A program made the position numbers and the translations under genes. Positions 16,401 through 25,538 of a DNA stretch of 58,745 nt are shown here, piece by piece. The DNA lies in NCBI GenBank assembly GCA_902788275.1, contig CADAJV010000020.1:1-58745 (forward strand). Direction: 5' to 3'. This stretch comes from an uncultured Bacteroidales bacterium. Its GTDB lineage: Bacteria > Bacteroidota > Bacteroidia > Bacteroidales > Bacteroidaceae. Every line of letters starts with the position of its first letter. Position 1 is the first letter of the stretch. The notes beneath the pieces are model-generated. The model was not told the origin of the DNA. It was given only the letters and a program-made list of their open reading frames with translations, and ran no database searches.

Positions 16401-19400
16401 TACTCGCGTCCGTTGCGATGATGCTTGGCATTGTCTTCGTTGGGATAAATCTCCCAACCACCACCGAGGATGGGGAAGGCACCCTCCTGTATGGTAGGTA
16501 TGTCGAAGCCTACCGTTTCGAGCGGGAGCACAAGATCTGGTTCCTTTATGGGACCGATGACGGGTGTACCACTGAGGAACTTAATACGAATGTTGATGAT
16601 GTGTTTCTCAACACGTGTCTCATAATTCATGCCCGAAGCATCGCTCTCTGTGTAGGTGTACTCATAGATGGCAGTGACGTAGCGGTCACGCTGCAGAGCA
16701 TCGATGTTGGCAGAAACAGGCACATAGAGAGTGGTCTCCTCAATAGGTGTCTCACCAGTGATGGTGAAATGTGTCTGATAGTTGGGGATTGCTGCCATCG
16801 TGTTGGCATCGATAACCGTTCCTACGGGAACAGAGTCACCCTTGGCATAGGTAGTAGTATTATTAATGGCGGTTATCCCTGCAGGGAAGTCGGGTATGCC
16901 AGAACCATGGGCTGTGATATTGGCATCGTTGGCACCTACCTTATATTGTTCAATACAGAAGTAGTAGGTGCCTAGACTATCCAATACAACCTCTTCCACA
17001 TATCCTTGCTGAGTGGTTGTGAGGTTGGTGTACTCCATGTGACTGATAGCCTTACCTGCATTGTACATTGTGCCTGCCACCTCGAAGGTGTTCTTTACGA
17101 TGTATGTATGGTATTTGCCATCCGACCAATCGTTGCCGTCCTTATCCTTGAGGTGAGTGTCACTCACTGCAAAGCTGGCATAATACTTGCGGTCATTGGG
17201 CAGGCTTTCAAACTGTTCATTGTTGAGCTGTACACCGTTGGCTACAGATGTCGTGCCAAGCTTGAACGACTTGTAGGTGTCGGAGGAGTTGAACGTTGCA
17301 GTGTAGTCAATCTTAGCAGGAGTGGCATAGAACGGGTGGTTCTGCATGTCGAATGCACTGATGGCCGTATTGCGGTTGGTGCCGCCGACATTGTTGATAT
17401 AGCTTGTGTAGTCAGTGACGGCATCATAGCGGTATGCCCCGTTGCCAATGTTCTTCTCATAGTTATTATAGAGCAAGGCATCAAGTGCATCGTAGTTATA
17501 GTCGAAATGTGCACGCTCCTCTGGCAACAGCTGACAGTAGTCAACGCCATTGTAGTTGTTGCCTGCCTCGTAGTATTTACCGCCCCAAGAGCCACCATTT
17601 GTACAATAGTATGCCTGCTGGAATTTTTCCTTTACATCAGACGGCCAGTTGCTGTATTCAGACTCTCCGACCAGCTGGTTGAGCACGCGGTAGTCACCGG
17701 TACTTACAAGCACGGTGCTTACACAGATGTATGCAGGCTCGAAGTATGTGGAAGCGTTATTAATTTGGGCGTAGTCGGTTGCCGAGATGGGTGTGCCCTG
17801 AGTGAAGGACTTCAGTGTGCCATTGACGTTGACTTCACAGTCTGCTTTGGCGATGTATGCAGATTCAAATGATGCCTGAGTCTGTGAATCCACATGTCCT
17901 GTTACACCGGCCTGCATGTCGTAGACATTGCTTGAGATAACATCGTCCTTATTGAAGTAATACTGTCCGTAGGTACCCGATGCGTTGCAATTGAACGTAG
18001 CGCTCTTGACATACTTTTCTTTATCCTGGTCGGAGAGAGCATTCCAGGCGGCTTTCTTTATTGGTGTGTCTTCTGCGTCAACAATAAGCCGATAGTAGTC
18101 ATCTCTGCTTGAGGGATTAGAGAAGTCAAGGGTGAGCAGGTAGCCGTTGTTATGGCTTACCTCATTGATGACATTGAATAATGACTTTGCATCAACGGGT
18201 TGGTGAGTATTCTCGTCAAGGATGGGATTACCCTCACCGTCTAAGGCAGTCTTTCCGGCAAGTCCTTCGTATACAGACTTACTGATAGCCTCGCCCGGAT
18301 AGTATGTCCTGCCGTCGATGGTTGCTTCTGCGTTGCAGACATAGGCATCGGTATCCATGATGAACATGCTGCGCTCTGCGGTAGTGGCGTTATACCAATC
18401 CCAGTAGCTGATGGGGTCGCCCTGACCATAGGTCTTGGTGATGGCATTCTTGATGATGGATATCGAGTCGGATACTGACAGTTCCGGATCTTCGGCATTG
18501 TATGTGTAGTTGGGCAGTTTGGCCGGGTCGGCATAGAGACCAGGCACTATGTTGAGCAGGCGCAGCTTGGCGTTGCCCTGGATAGACATGGTGAGCGGTA
18601 TGCTCATCTCAGTGTTATAAGCGTCGGCACCACCAGTGTAGGCGGAGACGAGCTGCTCATAGACGTAGTACTCACCGCGGATGTACCAATAGTGGGCAGG
18701 AGAGGCATCGGCGCCTGCAAACTTCTTAGACTCGGGGAAGCAGTCATCGAGGATGCGCTTAGGCAGTGAGTGGATGAAGTTGCCGGAGGTCTCCATGTCG
18801 TCGGAAGCCGTAGCTTCGGTATAGGTGTATGCGCGGTTGGTCACCAAATTTTCGTTGGCATCGGAGATAACATCGGCATAAATAGGGGTATAAGAGGGAG
18901 TGCCGTGTATATTCTTGGCATAGACGTAGCCACCACCTTCGCCCGGGGATACATTGAGCAGGTCGAGCTCCACGACACCGGTGATGGGACCATAGATTTT
19001 GTTGCCATTGTTGTCAAGTTCCTTTACTATCTCGAGGAACACACCCGAGGAGAGCGCAATCTTGTTGGGGGCAGTACCGTCGTTGCGCATATTGTTGTTG
19101 ATGTGAGCCTTTTTCCACTGAAAATAGGTGGTGCTACCGTCTGCAGCATAATCGCCAGTCTCTGCGCTGTTTGTCCTACGCACATCGGCGAATTTGACAT
19201 CGGATGTTACGCCTCCGAGGAATTTCACTACATTGTTGATACCGAAATAGCTTCCGTGGTCAAGGTTTTGGTTGAGGGAGAGTTCGCCCACACGGTTGAT
19301 GGTGTAGTTGGTGAAGTCTGCCTCGGCTTCATCCTGAGCACGGTCGATAGCACCGTGGAGCACCAGTCGGCTACCCTTGATGCCGCAGAAGTCGCAACGC

Positions 19401-22400
19401 TGTACGGTGTTGATAAAGCGTCCCTCGTTGACGATGGACTGCTTGCGCTTCCAGTTGGCTTTGTGCTCATCGTCGACCAATATATAAACATCATACAGGA
19501 TGATGTCGCCCTTTACATAGTCTCCGTAATCAGCGGTACATTCGTACTGGGTGGTATAGAACGACTGTTGGCGCGGTGTCAAGGCGTTAAACTCCGCATC
19601 ACTGTCCACACCGCCGGAGAGTGAATACCAGTCGGTACCGTAGTTGGTGATGTTAAGTTCGCGGTAGCCGTCAACGAAGGTGAGGTTGCCGTCGCCATAG
19701 ATACCGCCGACGCCTTTACCTCCTACGCTGATAAGATCGCGGGAGTAGATGTCAACAATAGCGGCAGTGGAGTTGCCATAGACCGTCTTGGAGAATGCCA
19801 TAATCTTATCACTACCTGCCGATACATTGCCGCCGGCAAAGACGGCATTGTAGATGGTGATTCCTTCCTGGTCAATCTTAGCCCATGTCGTTTTGTCTGT
19901 GTCGCTGTTGGTGAGTTGGTCAAGGGCGGTGTTTGGAATATAATCTCCCTTGGCGTAGGTAGTGCCGCCAACGGTCACGTTGTCCTCCAAAGCTCTACCG
20001 TAGGCCTTAACCTCTACGCGGGTGTCTTCGGAGAGTTTCTTGTTGCTGTAGTCCTCGTAGTACCAGCCGTCGGATTGCTTGGCGTATTGGCTATATACAA
20101 AACCGACATTGCCGCCGCCGAAGACGTTGCCATAGCCCTTAGACATACCTTCGAGAGTGCCGATGGTTCCGTAGTGTACGTTGACATCGGTCTTGCCGAA
20201 GATGAAACCGTTGGTATTGCCAGCGGACTTATCCTCAGTCTTCCAGTTGTTGAAGCCACGGCCGCCGCCAAAGACATCACGCAGCACATGACCGCCCATC
20301 ATGGTGACGTGGGTCTCACCAGGCTTGTATATAGATACCTCAAATTGGTCGGACGCATTCTTGGCCTGTGTGCCTCGTCCGATAGTAGCAATCTCGCCGC
20401 CGCCATACATGCTGTTGCGGATGATGCCGTTCCAAAGGGTGATATTGGCAATGTCCACATCACTGTTGGCAGCATAGCCGCCACCAAAGGCATTGCCTGC
20501 CTCAAACATTATATTGTCGCCTACAGCATCCTGGTCAATCTCTTCAACGAAATAGTAATCCTCGCTGCTTAAGTCATCACCGCGCTTCAAAGGTATGTAC
20601 TTCACGTGGCCATCCTCGACAGCCAGACGATAGTAATTGTTCTCAGAAGCTGTTATCTCATCCTTATGTTTGTTTTGGTAGCCGACAACGCCGTTGAAGA
20701 TGTCGAGGTTAGCCGTTCCGCGCACCACACCACCTTCGCCGCCTGCGTATGCATTTCTGCGGATGGCGGGCACTCCGTTGAAATAGAAGAACTCATCCTC
20801 ATCGAAAGACGGATCGGTAATGGAAACGGTTGCGAATTCTGCGGCAATCTCTTCTTCGGGACGACCGATGATGACATTGGTCTCGCCAAGTACATCGTTG
20901 GTCAGATTAGTATGACCGTCGGCTGCATTGTGCTTGCCAACGGGGCCTTCCCATCCGCCGCCATAGACGTTACGGACTGAGCCTCCCTTGATATAGGCTG
21001 TAGAGGAGGCTGTGAAAGACTTAAGCATCAGTGTGTCCATCACGGAGCCAGTGGTGCCTGCTGCATAGAGGTCCTTAGCCACTGTGCCGCCAAGGAGGTC
21101 TATGTAGGATGTACCGCTCACAACAGCCGTGGTGCGGTGGTCGGTCTGTGTCCAGTGAGACTTCTGGGTGTCGTTGAAAGAGTTGTATTCGTTGGCTCCG
21201 ACAGTTGATGCGTTGGTATAGCCGCTGTAAGTGGTATAGAGATTCCATGCGGCATCGTATTTGGCTTTGGCCTCAGCATCCAGCTCGTCGGCCGAATTGG
21301 CTCCGGCACTGTAGTCGGACGGCTTCGGCTGGGTATTGCCGGCTTGGTTACCATCAAACTTATAGGTGTAGATATGGCTGCCATATCCGGCACCGTAGGC
21401 ATAGTTTACTACAGTTGCTCCACGATAGATGTGGACATTGGTGTTGTATTTCTCTGCAATATTGACATCGTATTTTGTTGCCACAGAGTTATAGTCGGAA
21501 TAGAGCTGGGTGGTGTGTGCCAGGGCATTAGTGAGGCCGCCGTGGTCATAAGCTGCGTCGGTAGTGGAGTAGTCGCCCGGTATGTCAAGGCTCCAGCTAT
21601 TGGTGCCGGCAAGGGAAGTTGTGGATTCCTTGTTATAGACGTTGCCGGCTTCGCCACCGCCATAAGGCTCATATACCTTGGCGCTGTCGAGGAGGTTGAC
21701 CTCGGTATATTGTGCCCATGTGTTTTCGCCATAGCCTGCACCGAAGATGTTGGCGTGGGTTGCTCCGTAGGTGCGGTGTACGTAGCGTACGGGTGTATGG
21801 ATGTTGACATGGGAATAGAGAGTACGGCGGTAGCTGTTGTTGCCGCCATAGATGGCACGGCAGCGGGCTGTGCCACTCTTGTAGTTGACATTAGACTCAT
21901 AGACGTCGCAAGGCCAGAGGTTGCCCAACGTGTGACCGTCGGCAGAGGCTACGCCGTAGGCACCGCCGTAGAGGTAGTTCATGTCGATGGTTGAGCCCAC
22001 GGGCACGTTGACAATGGTGCGGCGTGTGAAGCCCTGCTTAAAACTACCACCATAGACAGAGTTGATGTTACCACGGACAAGGTCGATAACGGCAGCAGCG
22101 GTAACATCGTCGGCCGTCTCTTCATTAGTGCGCACCGTAGCGGCAGCGATATCCATACCCACGCCGCTGTAGTCGCCGGCACCGAACACTTCGAGTTTTG
22201 CAAACTCTTCTATGTCAGCAGGTATGTCAATGAGTACGTAGCTGTTGCTCTGCAGGAGGTCCTTGTCCACCTCGTTATAATAGCCCTGACCGCCACCGTA
22301 AACACGCGTGATGTTGTTGCCTGCATTGTACACAGGTCGGAAGTTGACGAAGGCATTGCCGATAGCAGGCTTTACAAAGTTACCTTTCACAGTACCGTCG

Positions 22401-24352
22401 GCATTGGTGTAAGCGGAATAGAGGGTCTGGTCCTTATAGTCATAGGCTGCCTTAGCACCGCCGAAGATATAGTTGGCCTTGCCTTTGAGATACTCTACAT
22501 AGGCACCGGCACTGAGCAATATTTCGTTATATGTCTTGCCGGAAGCATCGCTGCTAACCTTGTCAGCAAAACTGTGTGCACCCTTTATGCTTCCGCCGAA
22601 GTCGTTGGCACCATAGATATTGTTGGTGACGGTCGGTATGGTTGATGCGCTGGCCAGACCGACGTAAGTCTCTGCATACTTCTCGATGTCGGCGTTGCAG
22701 GCGCCGCCGATTACATCATAAGCAGTACCGCCGATGAGGTTGACGGTGGTGTGGCCGGTGACGGGACCTTCAAAACCACCACCATATATCTTACCCACGT
22801 TGCCGGCGGTGAGGTTGACAGTGGTGTTGTATGGATTTTCGATATTGCTTGTACGAGTTCCATCTTCAGAGCGTTGCAGATTACCCACTACGCCCTTTTC
22901 ACCGCCGCCGAAGACCTTGATGATGTCGGCGTTGTTAGAAAGATTGATAATGGTGTTGCCCCAAATCTCTGAGTCTTCACCATAGCCTGCACCAAAGACG
23001 CTGAGTGCGGTGTTGAGAACGAAGTCCCGATGGTCGGTGAGTAACTTCACATCAGTGCCATTGGCAATAGCCTTGGTGTCAGTGGATATCGCATCGGCGG
23101 TGAGGTTGATGTTTACATTACCGTTGATATAACCGCTGGCATAGCATCCACCGTAGATGTTACCGCCAATGAACATATTGTCCGCCGTCTTGTTCCAGTT
23201 GAGTGTGAACGTGTTTTTGTCAAGAGTGCGTGGCTCAAGCACCAGACCATCGATGTTGAGGTTTACCTTGGGCGAGGCTGCTGTGGTGAGACCACCCTCG
23301 TGGAAGGCATTATATTCGCTCTTGGCAACATTGGCATTGTTGCAACCGCCGACGAGCTTATTGTAGATAACAACGGTCTTAGGGAAGTTGAGGGTAAAAG
23401 TGCCGGCAGCAGACATACTGCCCACGTTGCCGCCTACGAAGAAAGAACCGATATATGCTGTCTCGTCGACATAATCTGTGTCGAAGGATACGGTTGGCTT
23501 GATGCCTACATCGACACCCCGCATATACTCTTCAAAGGTAGCGGCATCGGTCAGGTCCATGCTGTTGATGGAAGCGTTGGCATAGCGTGCCAAAGTATCG
23601 GTGTTGACCATGTTCTCGCCATTGGAGCCGAGGAACACGTTGTCCACAACCACATGTGAGCCAATCCTCAGGTTGGCGGTAGGATTGCCTGACGTGGAAC
23701 GAAGCGTGGCGCTGTTGCCTCCGCAGAATACGCGTCCGCCAATGTAGGTTGTCTGCTCACTGCTGCCTGTCAGTGTGGCGCTCTTGCCGGTGATGTGTAC
23801 AAGAGTTTTGTCAACATTAGGACGGAAGTCGTTGAGCGCCTGGGCAGAGGTCTGGCCTGAAGGTACGTCATAGTGGAGGTCAGCATAGGCGGGGTCGGTA
23901 AGAGAGGACTGGTCTGTATAGACATAGGAGCCGTTGCCGCCGCCATAGACGTCGCCGTTGACATTGCTATAAATCTCGACGTTGGTACCGCCGGTTATGT
24001 TGCCGGTTATATCGTTGCCGCCATACACATTTTTCAGATTACCACCCCAGATAAGAACGTGAGTAGCGTAGTCTTTTGACAGAGTTACGCCGTTGACAAT
24101 AGTGTCTTTAGGTGTTGTGGGGGTTACATTAGCCATACGAGCGCCACCATAAACATCGCCCTCAACGGTGCCGCTCTGGATAACAACGGTGGTAGCTCCC
24201 TTAAGATCGCCACGATTACCGCCACCATACACATTGCCGCCGATAGTGATTTCATCGTCAGCATAAGTAATAACGGAAAAGGTGAAAAGCATTATTATGA
24301 GGGCTATGCTTTTCTTCCATGTGCTTAATAATATGTTGGCTTTGTATGGCAT
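13421..24352 (-). CDS. Giant secreted YGGG-repeat protein (3643 aa) with T9SS-like C-terminal tail
   Basis: A hydrophobic signal peptide ends near ITYADD. Residues about 38-1550 are dominated by NVYGGGN-type repeats like those of the 3961-aa protein, suggesting a beta-solenoid. Residues about 2000-2460 carry a different, roughly 45-residue repeat with aromatic and cysteine positions (aY.C......Y..G..IS...Y..L). Residues about 2780-2880 resemble GLUG or beta-helix sequence (F.GiFhGNGNTITGLN). The final 45 residues (VRIVNAVGI...PGVYIVAGKKVAVR) look like the sorting domain of type IX secretion cargo, so export to the surface by that route is likely. The gene follows the 382-aa fimbrillin-family lipoprotein by 33 bp and reads as part of the pilus operon. 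Function inferred: pilus-associated or cell-surface adhesin. Confidence 0.85.
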   Translation of the reverse strand: MPYKANILLSTWKKSIALIIMLFTFSVITYADDEITIGGNVYGGGNRGDLKGATTVVIQSGTVEGDVYGGARMANVTPTTPKDTIVNGVTLSKDYATHVLIWGGNLKNVYGGNDITGNITGGTNVEIYSNVNGDVYGGGNGSYVYTDQSSLTDPAYADLHYDVPSGQTSAQALNDFRPNVDKTLVHITGKSATLTGSSEQTTYIGGRVFCGGNSATLRSTSGNPTANLRIGSHVVVDNVFLGSNGENMVNTDTLARYANASINSMDLTDAATFEEYMRGVDVGIKPTVSFDTDYVDETAYIGSFFVGGNVGSMSAAGTFTLNFPKTVVIYNKLVGGCNNANVAKSEYNAFHEGGLTTAASPKVNLNIDGLVLEPRTLDKNTFTLNWNKTADNMFIGGNIYGGCYASGYINGNVNINLTADAISTDTKAIANGTDVKLLTDHRDFVLNTALSVFGAGYGEDSEIWGNTIINLSNNADIIKVFGGGEKGVVGNLQRSEDGTRTSNIENPYNTTVNLTAGNVGKIYGGGFEGPVTGHTTVNLIGGTAYDVIGGACNADIEKYAETYVGLASASTIPTVTNNIYGANDFGGSIKGAHSFADKVSSDASGKTYNEILLSAGAYVEYLKGKANYIFGGAKAAYDYKDQTLYSAYTNADGTVKGNFVKPAIGNAFVNFRPVYNAGNNITRVYGGGQGYYNEVDKDLLQSNSYVLIDIPADIEEFAKLEVFGAGDYSGVGMDIAAATVRTNEETADDVTAAAVIDLVRGNINSVYGGSFKQGFTRRTIVNVPVGSTIDMNYLYGGAYGVASADGHTLGNLWPCDVYESNVNYKSGTARCRAIYGGNNSYRRTLYSHVNIHTPVRYVHRTYGATHANIFGAGYGENTWAQYTEVNLLDSAKVYEPYGGGEAGNVYNKESTTSLAGTNSWSLDIPGDYSTTDAAYDHGGLTNALAHTTQLYSDYNSVATKYDVNIAEKYNTNVHIYRGATVVNYAYGAGYGSHIYTYKFDGNQAGNTQPKPSDYSAGANSADELDAEAKAKYDAAWNLYTTYSGYTNASTVGANEYNSFNDTQKSHWTQTDHRTTAVVSGTSYIDLLGGTVAKDLYAAGTTGSVMDTLMLKSFTASSTAYIKGGSVRNVYGGGWEGPVGKHNAADGHTNLTNDVLGETNVIIGRPEEEIAAEFATVSITDPSFDEDEFFYFNGVPAIRRNAYAGGEGGVVRGTANLDIFNGVVGYQNKHKDEITASENNYYRLAVEDGHVKYIPLKRGDDLSSEDYYFVEEIDQDAVGDNIMFEAGNAFGGGYAANSDVDIANITLWNGIIRNSMYGGGEIATIGRGTQAKNASDQFEVSIYKPGETHVTMMGGHVLRDVFGGGRGFNNWKTEDKSAGNTNGFIFGKTDVNVHYGTIGTLEGMSKGYGNVFGGGNVGFVYSQYAKQSDGWYYEDYSNKKLSEDTRVEVKAYGRALEDNVTVGGTTYAKGDYIPNTALDQLTNSDTDKTTWAKIDQEGITIYNAVFAGGNVSAGSDKIMAFSKTVYGNSTAAIVDIYSRDLISVGGKGVGGIYGDGNLTFVDGYRELNITNYGTDWYSLSGGVDSDAEFNALTPRQQSFYTTQYECTADYGDYVKGDIILYDVYILVDDEHKANWKRKQSIVNEGRFINTVQRCDFCGIKGSRLVLHGAIDRAQDEAEADFTNYTINRVGELSLNQNLDHGSYFGINNVVKFLGGVTSDVKFADVRRTNSAETGDYAADGSTTYFQWKKAHINNNMRNDGTAPNKIALSSGVFLEIVKELDNNGNKIYGPITGVVELDLLNVSPGEGGGYVYAKNIHGTPSYTPIYADVISDANENLVTNRAYTYTEATASDDMETSGNFIHSLPKRILDDCFPESKKFAGADASPAHYWYIRGEYYVYEQLVSAYTGGADAYNTEMSIPLTMSIQGNAKLRLLNIVPGLYADPAKLPNYTYNAEDPELSVSDSISIIKNAITKTYGQGDPISYWDWYNATTAERSMFIMDTDAYVCNAEATIDGRTYYPGEAISKSVYEGLAGKTALDGEGNPILDENTHQPVDAKSLFNVINEVSHNNGYLLTLDFSNPSSRDDYYRLIVDAEDTPIKKAAWNALSDQDKEKYVKSATFNCNASGTYGQYYFNKDDVISSNVYDMQAGVTGHVDSQTQASFESAYIAKADCEVNVNGTLKSFTQGTPISATDYAQINNASTYFEPAYICVSTVLVSTGDYRVLNQLVGESEYSNWPSDVKEKFQQAYYCTNGGSWGGKYYEAGNNYNGVDYCQLLPEERAHFDYNYDALDALLYNNYEKNIGNGAYRYDAVTDYTSYINNVGGTNRNTAISAFDMQNHPFYATPAKIDYTATFNSSDTYKSFKLGTTSVANGVQLNNEQFESLPNDRKYYASFAVSDTHLKDKDGNDWSDGKYHTYIVKNTFEVAGTMYNAGKAISHMEYTNLTTTQQGYVEEVVLDSLGTYYFCIEQYKVGANDANITAHGSGIPDFPAGITAINNTTTYAKGDSVPVGTVIDANTMAAIPNYQTHFTITGETPIEETTLYVPVSANIDALQRDRYVTAIYEYTYTESDASGMNYETRVEKHIINIRIKFLSGTPVIGPIKEPDLVLPLETVGFDIPTIQEGAFPILGGGWEIYPNEDNAKHHRNGREYVNGGEPLYFYQNDYYVAYYALTRMGKTFSNPVPLHVANYQRMADVITDPHHMYINHRDNDRDPKIYISSRNNDTNGGNISFTDSYGVPRTFNNELDAMQGMWDIVNSTYGTEHQQEVNGKSRIITGAANLEFFLQSEVKSEMPSWASIGGDGTNPCFSGIFHGNGNTITGLNNSLFGSLCGRVYNTGVMGNFTTGGIANTGDGRIENCWVWTSATPSGQAVYASPSSGARVINSYYPDINSTFTGSTGNIEITERPVEDFVNGSLAYDLNRYYLEARYRLNGQKSDGSFNNHLFYRLPDGTMVKNQDQQIEDANGKKPGETGYIPTYANLVHTVNYADADYTRFDKQEGANTIKVGYVEKYVADGDFRFSDGNKPLKADLRLSSDYGYIPIYPDDYIFFGQKLSYGILNDANGYPIAHAMHPQAVAKSHTTGSGEDVDNSKHGLLINDINDRSENRVFRAPAYFRNGVYGKSVNFNARAAFVDSYDFTVSGTNYQAKPHHNMTAIDFTGGNGDTRGYQGVVAGVAGDFTDRAGGYHPLLDYERLDAIQTQGLTQNLLAYTPKADIEHTKNTQTNNVLVNYFRDPSYSEGLYRTIGVQNTSDIRGHVVQQTSTTGNYAYQATLDHFLVDKQDFNAPMQYTFADGKRMWYQRRPDNYADRQIGWETISLPFTAELLTTQDKGELTHFYTGSEVGHEYWLREYKTTGGKVSPTDENVWIANFGLPEGNGGIAVDKTDDNTFLWDYYYTVDEYQDANTDEYHKNYYQTAREYAGYPYYTKAKPYILGLPGVRYFEFDLSGQFEPQNRLGTTDIEKLPAQVITLASNTGATINVSDTELEAAKVTADGYTFTPSYLNEKIPVSSTTGSYYVLNGTGSSYDVTATTAVPVGAFRPYFTKASSSGSKQYRSIIFGDLTTDTEFKADESLSLADRGEGLRVSGGNGTITIESGLKTTARVRIVNAVGITMASFMLEPGATVTTQLVPGVYIVAGKKVAVR

Positions 24353-24385
24353 GGGAGTCTATTGTTAGGGATTAAAGTCTATACT

Positions 24386-25534
24386 TTATTGATTTAATTT
24401 GATAGTCGGGTCGACAAGGTCGGGGTCTGCCAGCTGGTAGAGGTAAGTCGGGATGATGGTTGCAGAGATGGTTATCTGTTTACCTGAACCAAACTCCTGA
24501 CCGCCTTGAGGACTAAGTGTCCATTCGTTGGTGGCGGTGCAGTTGCTTCTTACCAATGTTTCTGTGATATTGCCGTCTGTGTCGCGGTAATATACATCGT
24601 AGTAAGAGATAAACTTGAGATGTTTGCTGTCACCGCTCCGCATTGGCGTGAAGAATGCAGGCACTTCAATGCCGGTGGGGGTAATCTCTATGCCGGTATC
24701 GTTGGATGCATCATCATCGGCACTTACATCAAAGAGAGTGATTGTTTGAGTGGTTCCTGTTTCTTCGTTATAATTTAGGGTAGGATTGGCAGAACCACTG
24801 TGAACATTGACGGTAAGTTCTCCAATGGTAGTGGTCATTTCCACTTTCTTGAGCCTGATGCCGCGCAGGCTGTAGTAGTAGGATGACGGTCCTTCCACCT
24901 TGAAATGGAGCCCCAGTTTGGCATAGATGTGATTCATCAATACGTAGAGATAGTTGTCGCCGTCCTTCGCCGTGATGGAAAAAGAGCCGGGGATGACTGG
25001 CGTGGTGCTATTGATGATGTCAAAGGGATGGGTGGGGTAGTCCTCTGCGGCTGCGCCGGTAATCACACATACATCCTGGGTGCTCACTGTATTGAGGTTG
25101 GACAATACTATTGTTGAGCCTGTAGTGTAGTCGGTGGAAGCGATAGTGCCAGTTGCTGCATTAGCAGGCATATAGCCATAGATATAGTATGTATCACCCG
25201 TCTCGAGTGCCACATTGGCGGTCCATTCGTTGGTTCTCTCCCATTTCAACAGTGCTGTCTCATAAACCATATTGGTTTTGGGCGTACCCTGAGTCATATA
25301 CATGATGATGTCACAGTTGGTGCCTATGCCACTGTAAGCGCTGTAGCCTGATGTTACGGAGCGCAGCAGTGGAGTGAAACCGTAGTCCTGCGAAGAGGTG
25401 CGCAGATGTAAGGTGGCCTGCTTTGCTTCCTTATGATAGTCGCTGTCGTCAGAGCATGCGCCGAAAGCCAGTGCCAATGCAGCGAGCACAGGCAGTGTAG
25501 AGAGGTGCTTTATATTTTTTACTATACTATGCAT
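24386..25534 (-). CDS. Fimbrillin-family lipoprotein (382 aa)
   Basis: A lipoprotein signal ends in the lipobox FGAC near residue 27, followed by acidic SDDSD. The body has the layout of Mfa_like_1/fimbrillin-family proteins: an N-terminal beta domain, the segment YVLMNHIYAKLGLHFKV typical of these subunits, and a C-terminal beta domain. In type V pili such proteins are accessory or tip subunits carried to the outer membrane as lipoproteins. Its start lies 4 bp after the stop of the 603-aa fimbrillin and its stop 33 bp before the 3643-aa giant, so these three genes are probably co-transcribed. Tip-subunit role is inference. Confidence 0.7.
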   Translation of the reverse strand: MHSIVKNIKHLSTLPVLAALALAFGACSDDSDYHKEAKQATLHLRTSSQDYGFTPLLRSVTSGYSAYSGIGTNCDIIMYMTQGTPKTNMVYETALLKWERTNEWTANVALETGDTYYIYGYMPANAATGTIASTDYTTGSTIVLSNLNTVSTQDVCVITGAAAEDYPTHPFDIINSTTPVIPGSFSITAKDGDNYLYVLMNHIYAKLGLHFKVEGPSSYYYSLRGIRLKKVEMTTTIGELTVNVHSGSANPTLNYNEETGTTQTITLFDVSADDDASNDTGIEITPTGIEVPAFFTPMRSGDSKHLKFISYYDVYYRDTDGNITETLVRSNCTATNEWTLSPQGGQEFGSGKQITISATIIPTYLYQLADPDLVDPTIKLNQ

Positions 25535-25538
25535 GTCT

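Noticed and set aside
241..24352. Regular short DNA repeats (GCCGCCATAGACG and variants) resembling a CRISPR array
   Set aside because: Spacing is irregular and always in phase with codons for VYGGG; the intervening DNA codes for solenoid strands and no cas gene is near.
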